64,000 bases of DNA from Bacteroidota bacterium (lineage in GTDB: Bacteria > Bacteroidota > Bacteroidia > UKL13-3). The translations under genes and the position numbers were made by a program. This document shows positions 22,284 to 31,185 of this stretch, piece by piece. Numbering within the stretch: the stretch's first letter is position 1; each line of letters starts with the position of its first letter. The notes beneath the pieces were generated by a model. It saw only the letters and a program-made list of their open reading frames with translations. It did not search any database and had not been told where the DNA came from. The stretch covers positions 62,001 to 126,000 of the forward strand of contig JAIYAT010000039.1 in assembly GCA_027488905.1 (NCBI GenBank). The letters are read 5' to 3'.

Positions 22284-24494
22284 ATGAAAAAAATAATATA
22301 TATATCTGCAGCAATGCTGCTTCCTATTTTTGTTGTTGGGCAACAAGATAGTTTAAGTAAACAAATTGGTTTACAAGAATTGGTTATCAAAGAAATCAAT
22401 CCTTCTCTCAATCGTCCGTTAACTTTTAGCAGTCTTGAAAGTAAAAAACTAAAGCAACTCTATTTTGGTGCCGATATTCCTGCGGTGTTGCAACAACTTC
22501 CATCTATAAATTCATATAGTGATAATGGAACTGGAATTGGCTATAGCTTTTTTAGGATGCGTGGCATGGATCAAACCAGAATTAATACAACCATTAATGG
22601 AATTCCAGTAAATGACCCAGAAAACCAAGGAGTCTTTTTCACCAATTTTGCAGATTTATTAAGCGGGGTAGAGGAGGTTCAAGTGCAACGTGGACTTGGG
22701 ACTTCCACTAATGGGACATCTGCCTTTGGAGGCTCTGTTCAAATTACTTTGGCTGCGTTAAAACAAAAACGCGCTACCGAAATTCATTTGGGTGTTGGAT
22801 CATTTGGTTCAAACCGAATTACAGCCAACATACAAAGTGGTTTGATTAATAGAAAGTGGCTTTCTCAACTGAGAATCGGTAGAATTCAAACCAACGGGTT
22901 CAGAAATAATGCTGCTGCACAAGTTAACTCGTATCAAGTTTCGGTAACACGATTATTATCCAAAGGCTCGATTAGGTTCAACTCATTTGGTGGCGCTACC
23001 AGCAACCAGTTATCTTATCTAGGGATTGACAAGCAAACCTTTGAGGCTAATGCTAAAAGTAACCCTTTTGTAAATGGAGAATCCGATGCTTTCAGACAAT
23101 TTTTCAATCAAATTCAATATTTTAGAAGAATCGGTTTGAACCAAACCCTAAATGCAAGCGTGTATTTTGTGCGAAGTGCTGCACCTAAATTTCAATTTCA
23201 ATTTCCCGCAAGTTGGGGCTACTCTTTTGATTGGTTCAATATGCCTTCTGTAATTAATGGAAATGATACCAATGACTTGGCAGGTGATATGATGACTTCT
23301 TATCGTTTGGATCAGAAGTTTTATGGAGCATTTGTTACACACACATTTAAATTAAAGCGCTTTGAACTAAACAGCGGTTTGCATGCAAACTATTTTACGG
23401 CAGATCATTTTATGGAAGTAGATGCTGCTGCACTATTGCCATCTGGCATTTTCCCAAATCATGAAGTGTATAGAAATACCGGGGTAAAAAAAGATTTAAG
23501 TGCTTTTTTAAAAGGAAATTTGAGTGCCACAGATAGGCTGAGTTTGTTTGCAGATGTCCAAGTTAGAATGACAAGCTTTAGTTATCAAGATAAAGAAATG
23601 TCCATTCGCCCAAGTTTTGGAAAAGTAAAGGATATGCAATGGGTGTTTTTAAATCCAAGAATTGGCTTGAACCAAACTTTAAGACATGGTCAAACGCTTT
23701 ATATATTTACTGGCTTAGGTTTTAGAGAACCAACACGCTTTGATTATTTGCAAGATGATTTTGCAATTGGCGAGGTGCAACAAACATCGATTAAGCCAGA
23801 ACAATTATGGAATACAGAAATGGGCTATCGCTTTATAACAAATGGATTTAAGGTTTTGGCTAACGCATATTTCATGGAATTTCAAAATCAGATTGTTGGC
23901 ACAGGGGCACTTAATAACTTTGGCTACCCAATAACTGGAAATATTGGAAGAAGTTGGCGCAGAGGCATAGAGTCCGAGGTTTTGATTCCTTTTGATAAAA
24001 TGTTTTCATTGTTTGCTAATGCATCTTTTAGCATGAATGGTGCAAAGGAATTTACACAAACATTTTCTACCGAAGACCCAATTGGAATATCTATTCAAAA
24101 GACCTTTAAAGGCACCCCACTTGCATTAAGTCCAAGCCAAATTCATTTATTTGGTATTCAATTTATTAGCTTAGATGAAACAATAACTACTGCGTTAAAC
24201 GGACGTTACGTAAGTAAACAATACTTAGATAATACAGGTAATGAATTGCTTAGTATTCCAGCTTTTTATACTTTGGATTTGAGGTTTACCTACCAATTCA
24301 ATTTAAAAGTTATTGAAAAGGCTACATGGCAAATCAGGCTACATGCCAACAATTTGCTTAATGCTAAGTATGCACCATTTGGAAGTATGGGAGGCTCAAA
24401 TACGATAGATGCAATTGGCAATCGTGGAAATTTTCCTTTGTTTATGCCAGCAGCGGGTACAAACTTTTTCTTAACGCTATCTTCATCATTTTAG
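22284..24494 (+). CDS. TonB-dependent receptor, probable thiamine (or precursor) transporter
   Basis: Outer membrane TonB-dependent transporter of 736 residues. The ATG at 22284 starts a signal peptide (MKKIIYISAAMLLPIFVVGQ); the ORF-track start at 22140 runs through the riboswitch and is wrong. The plug domain is seen near residues 45-160 (IPAVLQQLPSINSYSDNG, FFRMRGMDQTRINTTING, GTSAFGGSVQITL), followed by a barrel ending in LTLSSSF with a terminal Phe. There is no carboxypeptidase-like N-domain. The TPP riboswitch directly in front implies the substrate is thiamine, a phosphate ester or a precursor. THI-element-controlled TonB receptors (OMPthi) are known in Bacteroidetes. Two exact repeat copies lie inside. 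Confidence 0.93.
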   Translation: MKKIIYISAAMLLPIFVVGQQDSLSKQIGLQELVIKEINPSLNRPLTFSSLESKKLKQLYFGADIPAVLQQLPSINSYSDNGTGIGYSFFRMRGMDQTRINTTINGIPVNDPENQGVFFTNFADLLSGVEEVQVQRGLGTSTNGTSAFGGSVQITLAALKQKRATEIHLGVGSFGSNRITANIQSGLINRKWLSQLRIGRIQTNGFRNNAAAQVNSYQVSVTRLLSKGSIRFNSFGGATSNQLSYLGIDKQTFEANAKSNPFVNGESDAFRQFFNQIQYFRRIGLNQTLNASVYFVRSAAPKFQFQFPASWGYSFDWFNMPSVINGNDTNDLAGDMMTSYRLDQKFYGAFVTHTFKLKRFELNSGLHANYFTADHFMEVDAAALLPSGIFPNHEVYRNTGVKKDLSAFLKGNLSATDRLSLFADVQVRMTSFSYQDKEMSIRPSFGKVKDMQWVFLNPRIGLNQTLRHGQTLYIFTGLGFREPTRFDYLQDDFAIGEVQQTSIKPEQLWNTEMGYRFITNGFKVLANAYFMEFQNQIVGTGALNNFGYPITGNIGRSWRRGIESEVLIPFDKMFSLFANASFSMNGAKEFTQTFSTEDPIGISIQKTFKGTPLALSPSQIHLFGIQFISLDETITTALNGRYVSKQYLDNTGNELLSIPAFYTLDLRFTYQFNLKVIEKATWQIRLHANNLLNAKYAPFGSMGGSNTIDAIGNRGNFPLFMPAAGTNFFLTLSSSF

Positions 24495-24507
24495 AACCAG
24501 AAAATGG

Positions 24508-24544
24508 AATAAATTAGGAGGTTTAGTTATCCTCCTAATTTATT
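24508..24544. terminator. bidirectional terminator
   Basis: AATAAATTAGGAGG and its exact complement form a 14-base stem with a 9-base loop between the TonB receptor and the convergent TPR-like gene. The right arm includes the stop codon of the minus-strand gene at 24540. Confidence 0.8.
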
Positions 24545-25112
24545 TAGTTACAAATACCAATAAGTGATTCATTGGATTACTTGCAACATCTATTTCTTTT
24601 ATAATGTTCTGGGCTTGGTATTTTTGGGAAGCATTTACTTCCACTAATTTATTGAGTGTTGCAATTGCCTCATTTTGACGTCCACTTTTTAAATAGGCCA
24701 TTGCTAAATACCATTTGCTTAATTGAATAATCTCAAATTTATTGCCTACTGTAACAGCCTCTTGAAACCTAGAAATTGCTAACAGATTAAAATTTGTTTG
24801 AAGTAAACATATTCCAGTATATAGATTGTACAAACTTTGTTCATTTTCATTGGGCTCAAAGCGTTGAAAAGCCTCTAAAGCTAGGGCATAATCCCCCTTA
24901 TCATACAGCTTCATGGCCTGCATGTGCATACTAACAGTATCTGTATAGCTTGGGTCTGTTGTCCAATAATTCATGCAGGGTTTCATGTTATTATCATAAA
25001 TACCTTGCAAACTATCATTTGGTGCTAGATTTTTTTCACTCACCACCCAGGCTATTATAAATGCAAATAATAATAAACTGATAGCAGAAAATGTTTGTAT
25101 TATTCGGTTCAT
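24540..25112 (-). CDS. membrane-anchored TPR-like protein
   Basis: One N-terminal membrane helix (FSAISLLLFAFIIAWVV) is followed by about 170 residues of helix pairs that look like two or three tetratricopeptide repeats: AMKLYDKGDYALALEAFQRF near residue 68 and SKWYLAMAYLKSGRQNEAIATLNKL near 132. TPR proteins act as protein-binding scaffolds, and the partner here is unknown. The ATG at 25112 (MNRIIQTF) is preferred over the GTG 13 codons upstream. It lies between the thiamine receptor and carB but shares no obvious function with either. Its stop overlaps a terminator stem. Confidence 0.7.
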   Translation of the reverse strand: MNRIIQTFSAISLLLFAFIIAWVVSEKNLAPNDSLQGIYDNNMKPCMNYWTTDPSYTDTVSMHMQAMKLYDKGDYALALEAFQRFEPNENEQSLYNLYTGICLLQTNFNLLAISRFQEAVTVGNKFEIIQLSKWYLAMAYLKSGRQNEAIATLNKLVEVNASQKYQAQNIIKEIDVASNPMNHLLVFVTK

Positions 25113-25248
25113 AAACGATTGCAAATTAGATACATTGTTTAGGCTATACACAGAAATTATTCAAATGTCCAATTCTTAGGACTTAAGCGTGTTTTTACTC
25201 TTTAAATAGCATTAAAATAAAGGAATCTTTCCACAATGCACATATTCC

Positions 25249-25279
25249 TTTCGTTAATTCGATTAGTGGCTTACTTTTG
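25249..25279 (+). promoter_or_regulatory. carB promoter, Bacteroidota type
   Basis: TTTC at 25249-25252 (one change from TTTG), a 19-base spacer, and TACTTTTG at 25272-25279, an exact TAnnTTTG. The predicted start of transcription is near 25285, giving a leader of about 28 bases before the ATG at 25313. Confidence 0.6.
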
Positions 25280-25312
25280 CATAATTTATACCTATAAATA
25301 TCCATTTATATT

Positions 25313-28132
25313 ATGCCAAAAGACTCAAGTATTCATTCAGTTCTTATCATTGGAAGTGGTCCAATAGTTATTGGTCAAGCTTGCGAGTTTGATTATAGTG
25401 GCTCACAAGCAGCGAGGTCTTTAAAAGAAGAAGGCATCAAAGTAATTTTGATTAATAGCAATCCAGCAACAATCATGACAGACCCTGTAACTGCTGATCA
25501 TGTTTATTTGTTGCCATTGAATCCGGAGTCAATTGAGAAAATACTTAACGATCACCAAATAGATGCGGTATTACCAACAATGGGTGGCCAAACAGCACTT
25601 AACTTGGCAATTGAGTGTGATGAAATGGGACTTTGGAAGAAATATAATGTGAGAATGATTGGTGTTGACATTGCAGCAATTGATACTACAGAAAATAGAG
25701 AGAAGTTTCGTCAGAAAATGATTGATATAGGAGTACCGGTTGCTGATTCAAAAGTTGCCAATTCATTTTTAGAAGGAAAAGAAATTGCCCAAAAAATAGG
25801 ATTTCCTTTAGTGATTAGGCCTTCTTATACACTAGGAGGAACGGGTGGAGGATTTGTTTGGGTGAAAGAAGAATTGGATGCTGCCCTTCAAAGAGGCTTG
25901 TCTGCTTCGCCTACACACGAAGTTCTAGTAGAAAAAGCAGTTTTTGGTTGGAAAGAATATGAGTTAGAATTATTAAGGGATAAAAATGATAGTGTAGCGA
26001 TTATTTGTACCATAGAAAACTTTGACCCTATGGGCATTCATACTGGTGATTCTATTACAGTAGCCCCAGCAATGACCTTAAGTGATACTGTTTTTCAAGA
26101 AATGAGAACAATGGCCATTCATATGATGCGTTCCATTGGAAATTTTGCAGGTGGGTGTAACGTGCAATTTGCTGTAAATCCAGAAGATGAAAGTATTATT
26201 TCTGTGGAGATAAATCCTAGAGTTTCAAGGTCATCTGCCCTTGCATCTAAGGCTACCGGATATCCAATTGCAAAGATTGCTGCAAAACTTGCAATAGGAT
26301 ATCATTTAGATGAACTAAAGAACCCAGTTACAAAAACCACTTCTGCTTATTTTGAACCAGCAATTGATTATGTAATTGTAAAAATTCCAAGATGGAACTT
26401 TGATAAGTTCAAAGGTTCAAACAAAACACTTGGACTTCAAATGAAATCAGTTGGAGAAGTAATGGGAATCGGCAGAACTTTTATTGAAGCGCTTCAAAAG
26501 GCAACACAAAGTTTGGAAATCAAAAGAAATGGTTTAGGAGCAGATGGGTTTCAGGAAAGAAAATTAGAGGACATAGTAGAGAAATTAAAAAACCCAAGCT
26601 GGGATAGGATTTTTGCAGTTAAAGATGCCTTAAGTCTTGGAATGCCTATTTCTTCTTTAGAAAAAATTACTAGAATTGACCGCTGGTTTCTAACCCAAAT
26701 TAATGACATGGTTCGTTTAGAAAATGATACTAAACGATTTAATTTAAATAATTTACCAAAGGAAATCCTAATAGAATTAAAGCAGAAGGGCTATAGCGAC
26801 ATTCAGATTGCTTATTTATTAGGCGGCGATACAAGTGAAGATGAAGTTTGGAATTTGCGTAAAAAATTTGGTATCAATAGAATTTATAAAATGGTAGATA
26901 CATGTGCAGGAGAATTTCCTTCAGCTACCAATTATTTTTATTCAACCTTTGATGGAGAAAATGAAAGTGTCGTTTCTGATAGAAAAAAAATTATTGTACT
27001 TGGTTCAGGACCAAACAGAATTGGCCAAGGAATAGAATTTGATTACAGCTGCGTGCACGGTTTACTAGCTGCTAAAGAGGTTGGATTTGAAGCCATTATG
27101 ATTAATTGTAATCCAGAAACTGTAAGTACAGATTTTGATATGGCTGACAAACTTTATTTTGAACCTGTTTTTTGGGAAACATTGCGAGAAATCATTGACC
27201 TAGAAAAGCCAGAAGGTGTAATTGTTCAATTGGGTGGTCAAACAGCGTTAAAGCTTGCGCGAAAATTACATGAACTAAATATCAAGATCATTGGTACCAG
27301 TTTTCCAGACATGGATTTATCAGAGGATAGAGGCAGTTTTTCTGATTTGTTAAAAGAACTTGATATACCATATCCTGATTATGGGGTTGCAGAAGATGCC
27401 GAAGAAGCAATAGTGGTAGCAAATAAAGTTGGGTATCCAGTTTTAGTTAGACCTAGTTATGTTTTAGGAGGTCAAGGAATGAAAATAGTAATTAATGATG
27501 AAGACCTAGAACAAGCAGTAATTGATTTATTGGGAGATTTACCTGGAAATCGCTGTTTAATAGACCACTTTTTAGACCGTGCAGAAGAAGCAGAGATAGA
27601 TTTAATCTGTGATGGAGAAGATGTTCATATCGTAGGCATGATGGAACACATTGAGCCAGCAGGTATACATTCTGGAGATAGCTCGGCAGTCCTTCCTCCA
27701 TTTAGTTTAAGTGAATCGGTTCAAAACAAAATGGAACAATATGCTATAGAATTAGCTAAGAACATGAATATCCGTGGATTATTAAATATCCAATTTGCTA
27801 TAAAAAATGAAAAGGTCTACGTGATTGAAGCTAATCCACGCGCAAGTAGAACAGTTCCTTTTATAGCTAAGGCCTACCAAATTCCCTATATAAATATTGC
27901 TACGAAGGTTATGTTAGGCACACACAAGCTAAAAGACTTTACTTTTGAGCGCAAGTTAACAGGTTATGCAATTAAGGAGCCTGTTTTTAGTTTTGATAAA
28001 TTTCCTAATGTTAACAAAGAATTAGGGCCTGAAATGAAGTCAACTGGAGAGGCAATTAGATTTATAAAAGACTTACAAGACCCTCATTTTAGGTTGTTAT
28101 ACAAAGAGAAAAGTATGTATTTAAGCAGGTAA
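25313..28132 (+). CDS. carB: carbamoyl-phosphate synthase large subunit (no allosteric domain)
   Basis: Makes carbamoyl phosphate from bicarbonate, ammonia (from the CarA subunit) and two ATP, for arginine and pyrimidine synthesis. The two homologous synthetase halves are visible. The first opens with VLIIGSGPIVIGQACEFDYSG, and the second near residue 562 with IIVLGSGPNRIGQGIEFDYSC. ATP-grasp blocks are near 165 (VIRPSYTLGGTGGG) and 710 (LVRPSYVLGGQGMK). At 939 residues it stops right after the second half (LGPEMKSTGEAI). The MGS-like C-terminal domain of the roughly 1070-residue E. coli enzyme, which binds UMP and ornithine, is absent, and no remnant lies downstream. Short forms are known in Flavobacteria. 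carA is not in the window. Confidence 0.95.
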   Translation: MPKDSSIHSVLIIGSGPIVIGQACEFDYSGSQAARSLKEEGIKVILINSNPATIMTDPVTADHVYLLPLNPESIEKILNDHQIDAVLPTMGGQTALNLAIECDEMGLWKKYNVRMIGVDIAAIDTTENREKFRQKMIDIGVPVADSKVANSFLEGKEIAQKIGFPLVIRPSYTLGGTGGGFVWVKEELDAALQRGLSASPTHEVLVEKAVFGWKEYELELLRDKNDSVAIICTIENFDPMGIHTGDSITVAPAMTLSDTVFQEMRTMAIHMMRSIGNFAGGCNVQFAVNPEDESIISVEINPRVSRSSALASKATGYPIAKIAAKLAIGYHLDELKNPVTKTTSAYFEPAIDYVIVKIPRWNFDKFKGSNKTLGLQMKSVGEVMGIGRTFIEALQKATQSLEIKRNGLGADGFQERKLEDIVEKLKNPSWDRIFAVKDALSLGMPISSLEKITRIDRWFLTQINDMVRLENDTKRFNLNNLPKEILIELKQKGYSDIQIAYLLGGDTSEDEVWNLRKKFGINRIYKMVDTCAGEFPSATNYFYSTFDGENESVVSDRKKIIVLGSGPNRIGQGIEFDYSCVHGLLAAKEVGFEAIMINCNPETVSTDFDMADKLYFEPVFWETLREIIDLEKPEGVIVQLGGQTALKLARKLHELNIKIIGTSFPDMDLSEDRGSFSDLLKELDIPYPDYGVAEDAEEAIVVANKVGYPVLVRPSYVLGGQGMKIVINDEDLEQAVIDLLGDLPGNRCLIDHFLDRAEEAEIDLICDGEDVHIVGMMEHIEPAGIHSGDSSAVLPPFSLSESVQNKMEQYAIELAKNMNIRGLLNIQFAIKNEKVYVIEANPRASRTVPFIAKAYQIPYINIATKVMLGTHKLKDFTFERKLTGYAIKEPVFSFDKFPNVNKELGPEMKSTGEAIRFIKDLQDPHFRLLYKEKSMYLSR

Positions 28133-28163
28133 TGGTTTCGGTTTGAATCAAATTTCATTTTTT

Positions 28164-28682
28164 TTAATCAAACAAATGATCTGGTTCTGGAACTTTGAAA
28201 ACCAATTTGTTTGTGCCAAAAAAATTTAGAAAGATGTTAATGAAAATGGCTAATACGTTTGAAACCAATGGGCCATTTTCTAGCATCCATGTGCTTACAT
28301 TGTTTTCTAACATGCCAATTGTAAGATTTGCAATCCACTCATTAGGATGCAAGAAATGATCAAAAATAAAATTGATTGCTAAGTAGATTACGAATGTTAC
28401 TGCATAAACTAGAATGTATTTTAAAAGATATTTCTCATCTTCATCAGTTTGGTCGATGTATGTCCAGAATTTATTTAGGGTGAACCCGACAAAAAACCCC
28501 ATTATGTATCCAATAGCTTTAGACAAAAGATTGAGTGAAGGAAACTGGTTTACTAATAACCAAAATACACCTAAACTAACACTAGCACTTGTGGCTCCTA
28601 CAATTCCAAATTTGATAAATTTCCTTGCTGTTGGATATTGTCTTATCCATGTCCTGAACCTATTAATATATGTTATTGGCAT
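28164..28682 (-). CDS. GtrA family membrane protein
   Basis: Four-span inner membrane protein of the GtrA family, which is linked to movement of lipid-linked sugars during polysaccharide or teichoic acid modification. It starts FIKFGIVGATSASVSLGVFWLL, the usual GtrA first helix, then has GYIMGFFVGFTLNKFWTY, a third span near residue 92 and a last span VLAIFINIFLNFFGTNKLVF with the FxxxxKxVF ending. It lies 20 bases downstream of radC on the same strand and may be co-transcribed. No glycosyltransferase partner is adjacent. Confidence 0.82.
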   Translation of the reverse strand: MPITYINRFRTWIRQYPTARKFIKFGIVGATSASVSLGVFWLLVNQFPSLNLLSKAIGYIMGFFVGFTLNKFWTYIDQTDEDEKYLLKYILVYAVTFVIYLAINFIFDHFLHPNEWIANLTIGMLENNVSTWMLENGPLVSNVLAIFINIFLNFFGTNKLVFKVPEPDHLFD

Positions 28683-28702
28683 TTCTCCTCAAAAATAGTA
28701 TT

Positions 28703-29401
28703 TTACATTAATCCTTCATCAGCAAAACTAAAATATGTTTTATTACCGGTTATGATATGGTCTTGCACCAAAATGTCCAATAACTTACCTCCCTCTTTAA
28801 GTTTTCTTGTAATTTCAATGTCTTGTTGACTAGGTGTTAAATTTCCTGAAGGATGATTATGACATAATATAATCGATGAGGCTAATTCTGAAAGGGCAAT
28901 CCCAAAAATGATTTTCGGGTCAACAACAGTCCCTGATATTCCACCTTCACTTATTTTTTTCTTCGAAATTATTCCGTTTCCGCGGTTTAAAAGTAACATC
29001 CAAAACTCTTCCTTGTTTTTATCTTCTAAAAGATGTTCAAATTGTTCGAAGACCTCTCTGCTTGATTTTATTTTAGTGATTTTTTTCGCTTCTTCTTCTC
29101 TTTGACGCTTACCCAATTCAAAGGCAGCCGTTAAGGTTATTGCTTTTGCCGACCCAATGCCTTTTAACTTACTAAGTTCTTTCCAATTCATTCTTTGAAG
29201 CTGCTTCAGCTCATTTTGTGCTGCACCCAAAATCTGTCTTGCTAGCATAATGGCAGAAGAATGTTTGTTTCCGCTGTTAATCAGGATAGCCAATAACTCA
29301 GCATTTGAGAGATGATTAGGGCCAAATTGCATAAGCTTTTCCCTTGGCTTTTCGTCTTCTGCTAGGTACCTAATTGGTATATTTATTGGAGTATTTTCCA
29401 T
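28703..29401 (-). CDS. radC: RadC / JAB-MPN domain protein
   Basis: Conserved bacterial protein once thought to be a DNA-repair factor; its true role is unsettled. The N-terminal helix-hairpin-helix part is near residues 20-95 (FGPNHLSNAELLAILI, LSKLKGIGSAKAITLTAA). The C-terminal JAMM metalloprotease-like domain has HNHPSGNLTPSQQDI near 183, giving the HxH-x7-SxxD zinc motif, and is complete. 232 residues is normal. It is upstream of the GtrA-like gene on the same strand. Confidence 0.92.
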   Translation of the reverse strand: MENTPINIPIRYLAEDEKPREKLMQFGPNHLSNAELLAILINSGNKHSSAIMLARQILGAAQNELKQLQRMNWKELSKLKGIGSAKAITLTAAFELGKRQREEEAKKITKIKSSREVFEQFEHLLEDKNKEEFWMLLLNRGNGIISKKKISEGGISGTVVDPKIIFGIALSELASSIILCHNHPSGNLTPSQQDIEITRKLKEGGKLLDILVQDHIITGNKTYFSFADEGLM

Positions 29402-29469
29402 TCCCCAAAATTACATATACTTGTGACCCTGCCCAAGAGCCAACGGCTAATAAATCAGGATTATAGGAT

Positions 29470-29500
29470 AAAAAAAAAGACCTCCAAAGAGGCCTTTTTC
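29470..29500 (-). terminator. rpsT terminator
   Basis: Read on the minus strand, AAAAAGGCCTC pairs with GAGGTCTTTTT around a TTTG loop, with one mismatch, followed by a run of T residues. It lies 20 bases after the rpsT stop. Confidence 0.75.
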
Positions 29501-29519
29501 TAAATAAAATAATTTTAAA

Positions 29520-29822
29520 TTAAGCTGTTTTCTTTTTGCGAGTAGTTTTTTTCTCAACTACAACTTCAGTTCCAATTTTATTAACAACTTTAGCCAACTT
29601 AGATTTTTGATTAGCAGCTTTGTTTTTGTGTATGATGTTACGCTTTGCTAATTTGTCTAGCATTGCACTAACTTCCTTTAATAAAGTTTCTGCTTCACTT
29701 TTAACAGTGCTAGTACGTAATCTTTTCGCAAGAGTACGAGTAGTTTTAGCTTGATAGCGATTACGTAAGCGCTTTGTAGCGCTATTTCTAATTCTTGTTT
29801 TTGCTGATTTATGATTAGCCAT
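29520..29822 (-). CDS. rpsT: 30S ribosomal protein S20
   Basis: Primary 16S rRNA-binding protein of the small subunit. The start MANHKSAKTRIRNSATKRLRN and the block LAKRNIIHKNKAANQKSKL are diagnostic. At 100 residues it is longer than the usual 84-88: the extra residues form a lysine-rich tail (VVVEKKTTRKKKTA) that presumably contacts rRNA. It is monocistronic, with its own terminator. Confidence 0.96.
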   Translation of the reverse strand: MANHKSAKTRIRNSATKRLRNRYQAKTTRTLAKRLRTSTVKSEAETLLKEVSAMLDKLAKRNIIHKNKAANQKSKLAKVVNKIGTEVVVEKKTTRKKKTA

Positions 29823-29922
29823 GCCTTAATACTTTTCTTTTTATTACGTCTTTTACCCTCTAAAAGGGAGGGCAAATATAGACATAGAATACTAATTTCA
29901 AAAATTCAATTAAAAATTATCC

Positions 29923-30249
29923 TCAAACTGCGAAACTTTCACCACAACTGCAAGTACGTGAGGCATTTGGGTTGTTGAAAGCAAATCCTTTTCCGTTTAA
30001 ACCATCTGTAAAATCTAATTCAGTTCCAAAAAGGTAAAGCACACTGCGTTTGTCTGTTACTACTTTTACACCTTCAAATTCAAATGTTTCATCACCTGCT
30101 TTTACTGTGTTATCAAAATCTAGTTTATAAGATAATCCTGAACAGCCGCCACTTTCAACTCCTACTCTTAAGAAATAATTATGGTCAAATGATTGCTCCA
30201 ACATAAGTTGGGAAATCCTATTCTTTGCTTTTTCGCTTACTGTAATCAT
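29923..30249 (-). CDS. IscA/SufA/ErpA-type iron-sulfur cluster carrier
   Basis: A-type carrier that accepts an Fe-S cluster from the assembly scaffold and delivers it to target enzymes. The three conserved cysteines are present: VESGGCSGLSYKLDF near residue 36, and SRTCSCGESF at the C-terminus. 108 residues is normal. ATG start at 30249, divergent from the hydroxyacyl-CoA dehydrogenase gene. No suf or isc gene lies in the window, so the sub-family (IscA, SufA or ErpA) is left open. Confidence 0.92.
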   Translation of the reverse strand: MITVSEKAKNRISQLMLEQSFDHNYFLRVGVESGGCSGLSYKLDFDNTVKAGDETFEFEGVKVVTDKRSVLYLFGTELDFTDGLNGKGFAFNNPNASRTCSCGESFAV

Positions 30250-30336
30250 ATTAATGAGAATTAGTACAAAATTATATTTATTTTGTATAGCAATAGCAAT
30301 GCCTTTTTTGTTTTAAGTAATTTTGACAGGTTAATT

Positions 30337-31185
30337 ATGAAAAAAATCCAAATCATAGCCATAGCTGGTGCAGGTACTATGGGTTCAGGAATTGCACAAG
30401 TATGCGCAACTTCTGGCTATCAGGTGATATTGTATGACATTCAACTTGCAATATTGGATAAGGCAAAAGACGCTATTTTCTCTTCATTGCAATACCTTTT
30501 CGATAAAGGAAAGTTAAATTCAGATCAAATCTCAGCCATAAAAAGCAGGATTGTTTTTTCTTCAAATATTGAATATGTTAAGGCTGATTTAATTATTGAA
30601 GCAATTTTAGAAAGATTAGACTTGAAGCATCAGTTTTTTAAAACGGTGGCAGCCCTCAATCCTGCTGATACAATCCTTGCCACTAATACAAGTTCTATTC
30701 CTATCACTCAAATTGCTGCTGCAATTCCAAATCCTGAAAGAGTTTTGGGAATACATTTCTTTAATCCTTCAACCATCATGAAATTGGTTGAGATAATTAG
30801 TGGGGCACACACAGATCCTTTAATTGCAAATGGTTGTAAAGCACTAATTGAGTCGATGGGAAAAATTTGTGTAATGGCTAAAGACGCACCAGGGTTTATT
30901 GTCAATAGAGTGGCTAGGCATTATTATGTTGAAGGACTTAAAGTACTTGAGGAAAATGTTGCCTCATTCGAGGACATTGATATCTTAATGGAAAGTACAG
31001 GGTTTAAAATGGGGCCATTTCGGTTGATGGATTTAATTGGAGTAGATACTAATTTTTCTGTTACGTCAAGTATTTACAAACTTTTTCACGAAGAAGGAAA
31101 GTTTAGACCTAGCAGAATTCAACAACAAAAAGTAGATGCTGGATTTCATGGAAAAAAAACTGGAAAAGGGTTTTATGAATATTAG
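30337..31185 (+). CDS. 3-hydroxybutyryl-CoA / 3-hydroxyacyl-CoA dehydrogenase
   Basis: NAD-dependent dehydrogenase oxidising (S)-3-hydroxyacyl-CoA, used in fatty acid oxidation or butyrate-type metabolism. The NAD-binding Rossmann motif GAGTMGSGIAQ is at residues 10-20. The catalytic His is in GIHFFNPSTIMKLVEI near 145, and the C-terminal dimer domain begins with APGFIVNRV near 185. The ATG at 30337 (MKKIQIIAIAG) is the correct start; the ORF-track start adds 18 untypical residues. An exact TAATTTTG (30318-30325) lies 11 bases before it and may be the -7 element. The GNAT gene start overlaps its end. Confidence 0.92.
   Translation: MKKIQIIAIAGAGTMGSGIAQVCATSGYQVILYDIQLAILDKAKDAIFSSLQYLFDKGKLNSDQISAIKSRIVFSSNIEYVKADLIIEAILERLDLKHQFFKTVAALNPADTILATNTSSIPITQIAAAIPNPERVLGIHFFNPSTIMKLVEIISGAHTDPLIANGCKALIESMGKICVMAKDAPGFIVNRVARHYYVEGLKVLEENVASFEDIDILMESTGFKMGPFRLMDLIGVDTNFSVTSSIYKLFHEEGKFRPSRIQQQKVDAGFHGKKTGKGFYEY

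Noticed and set aside
28133-28163. Frameshifted remnant of the CarB C-terminal domain
   Set aside because: Only 31 bases separate the carB stop from the next gene; there is no room for or trace of the missing domain.
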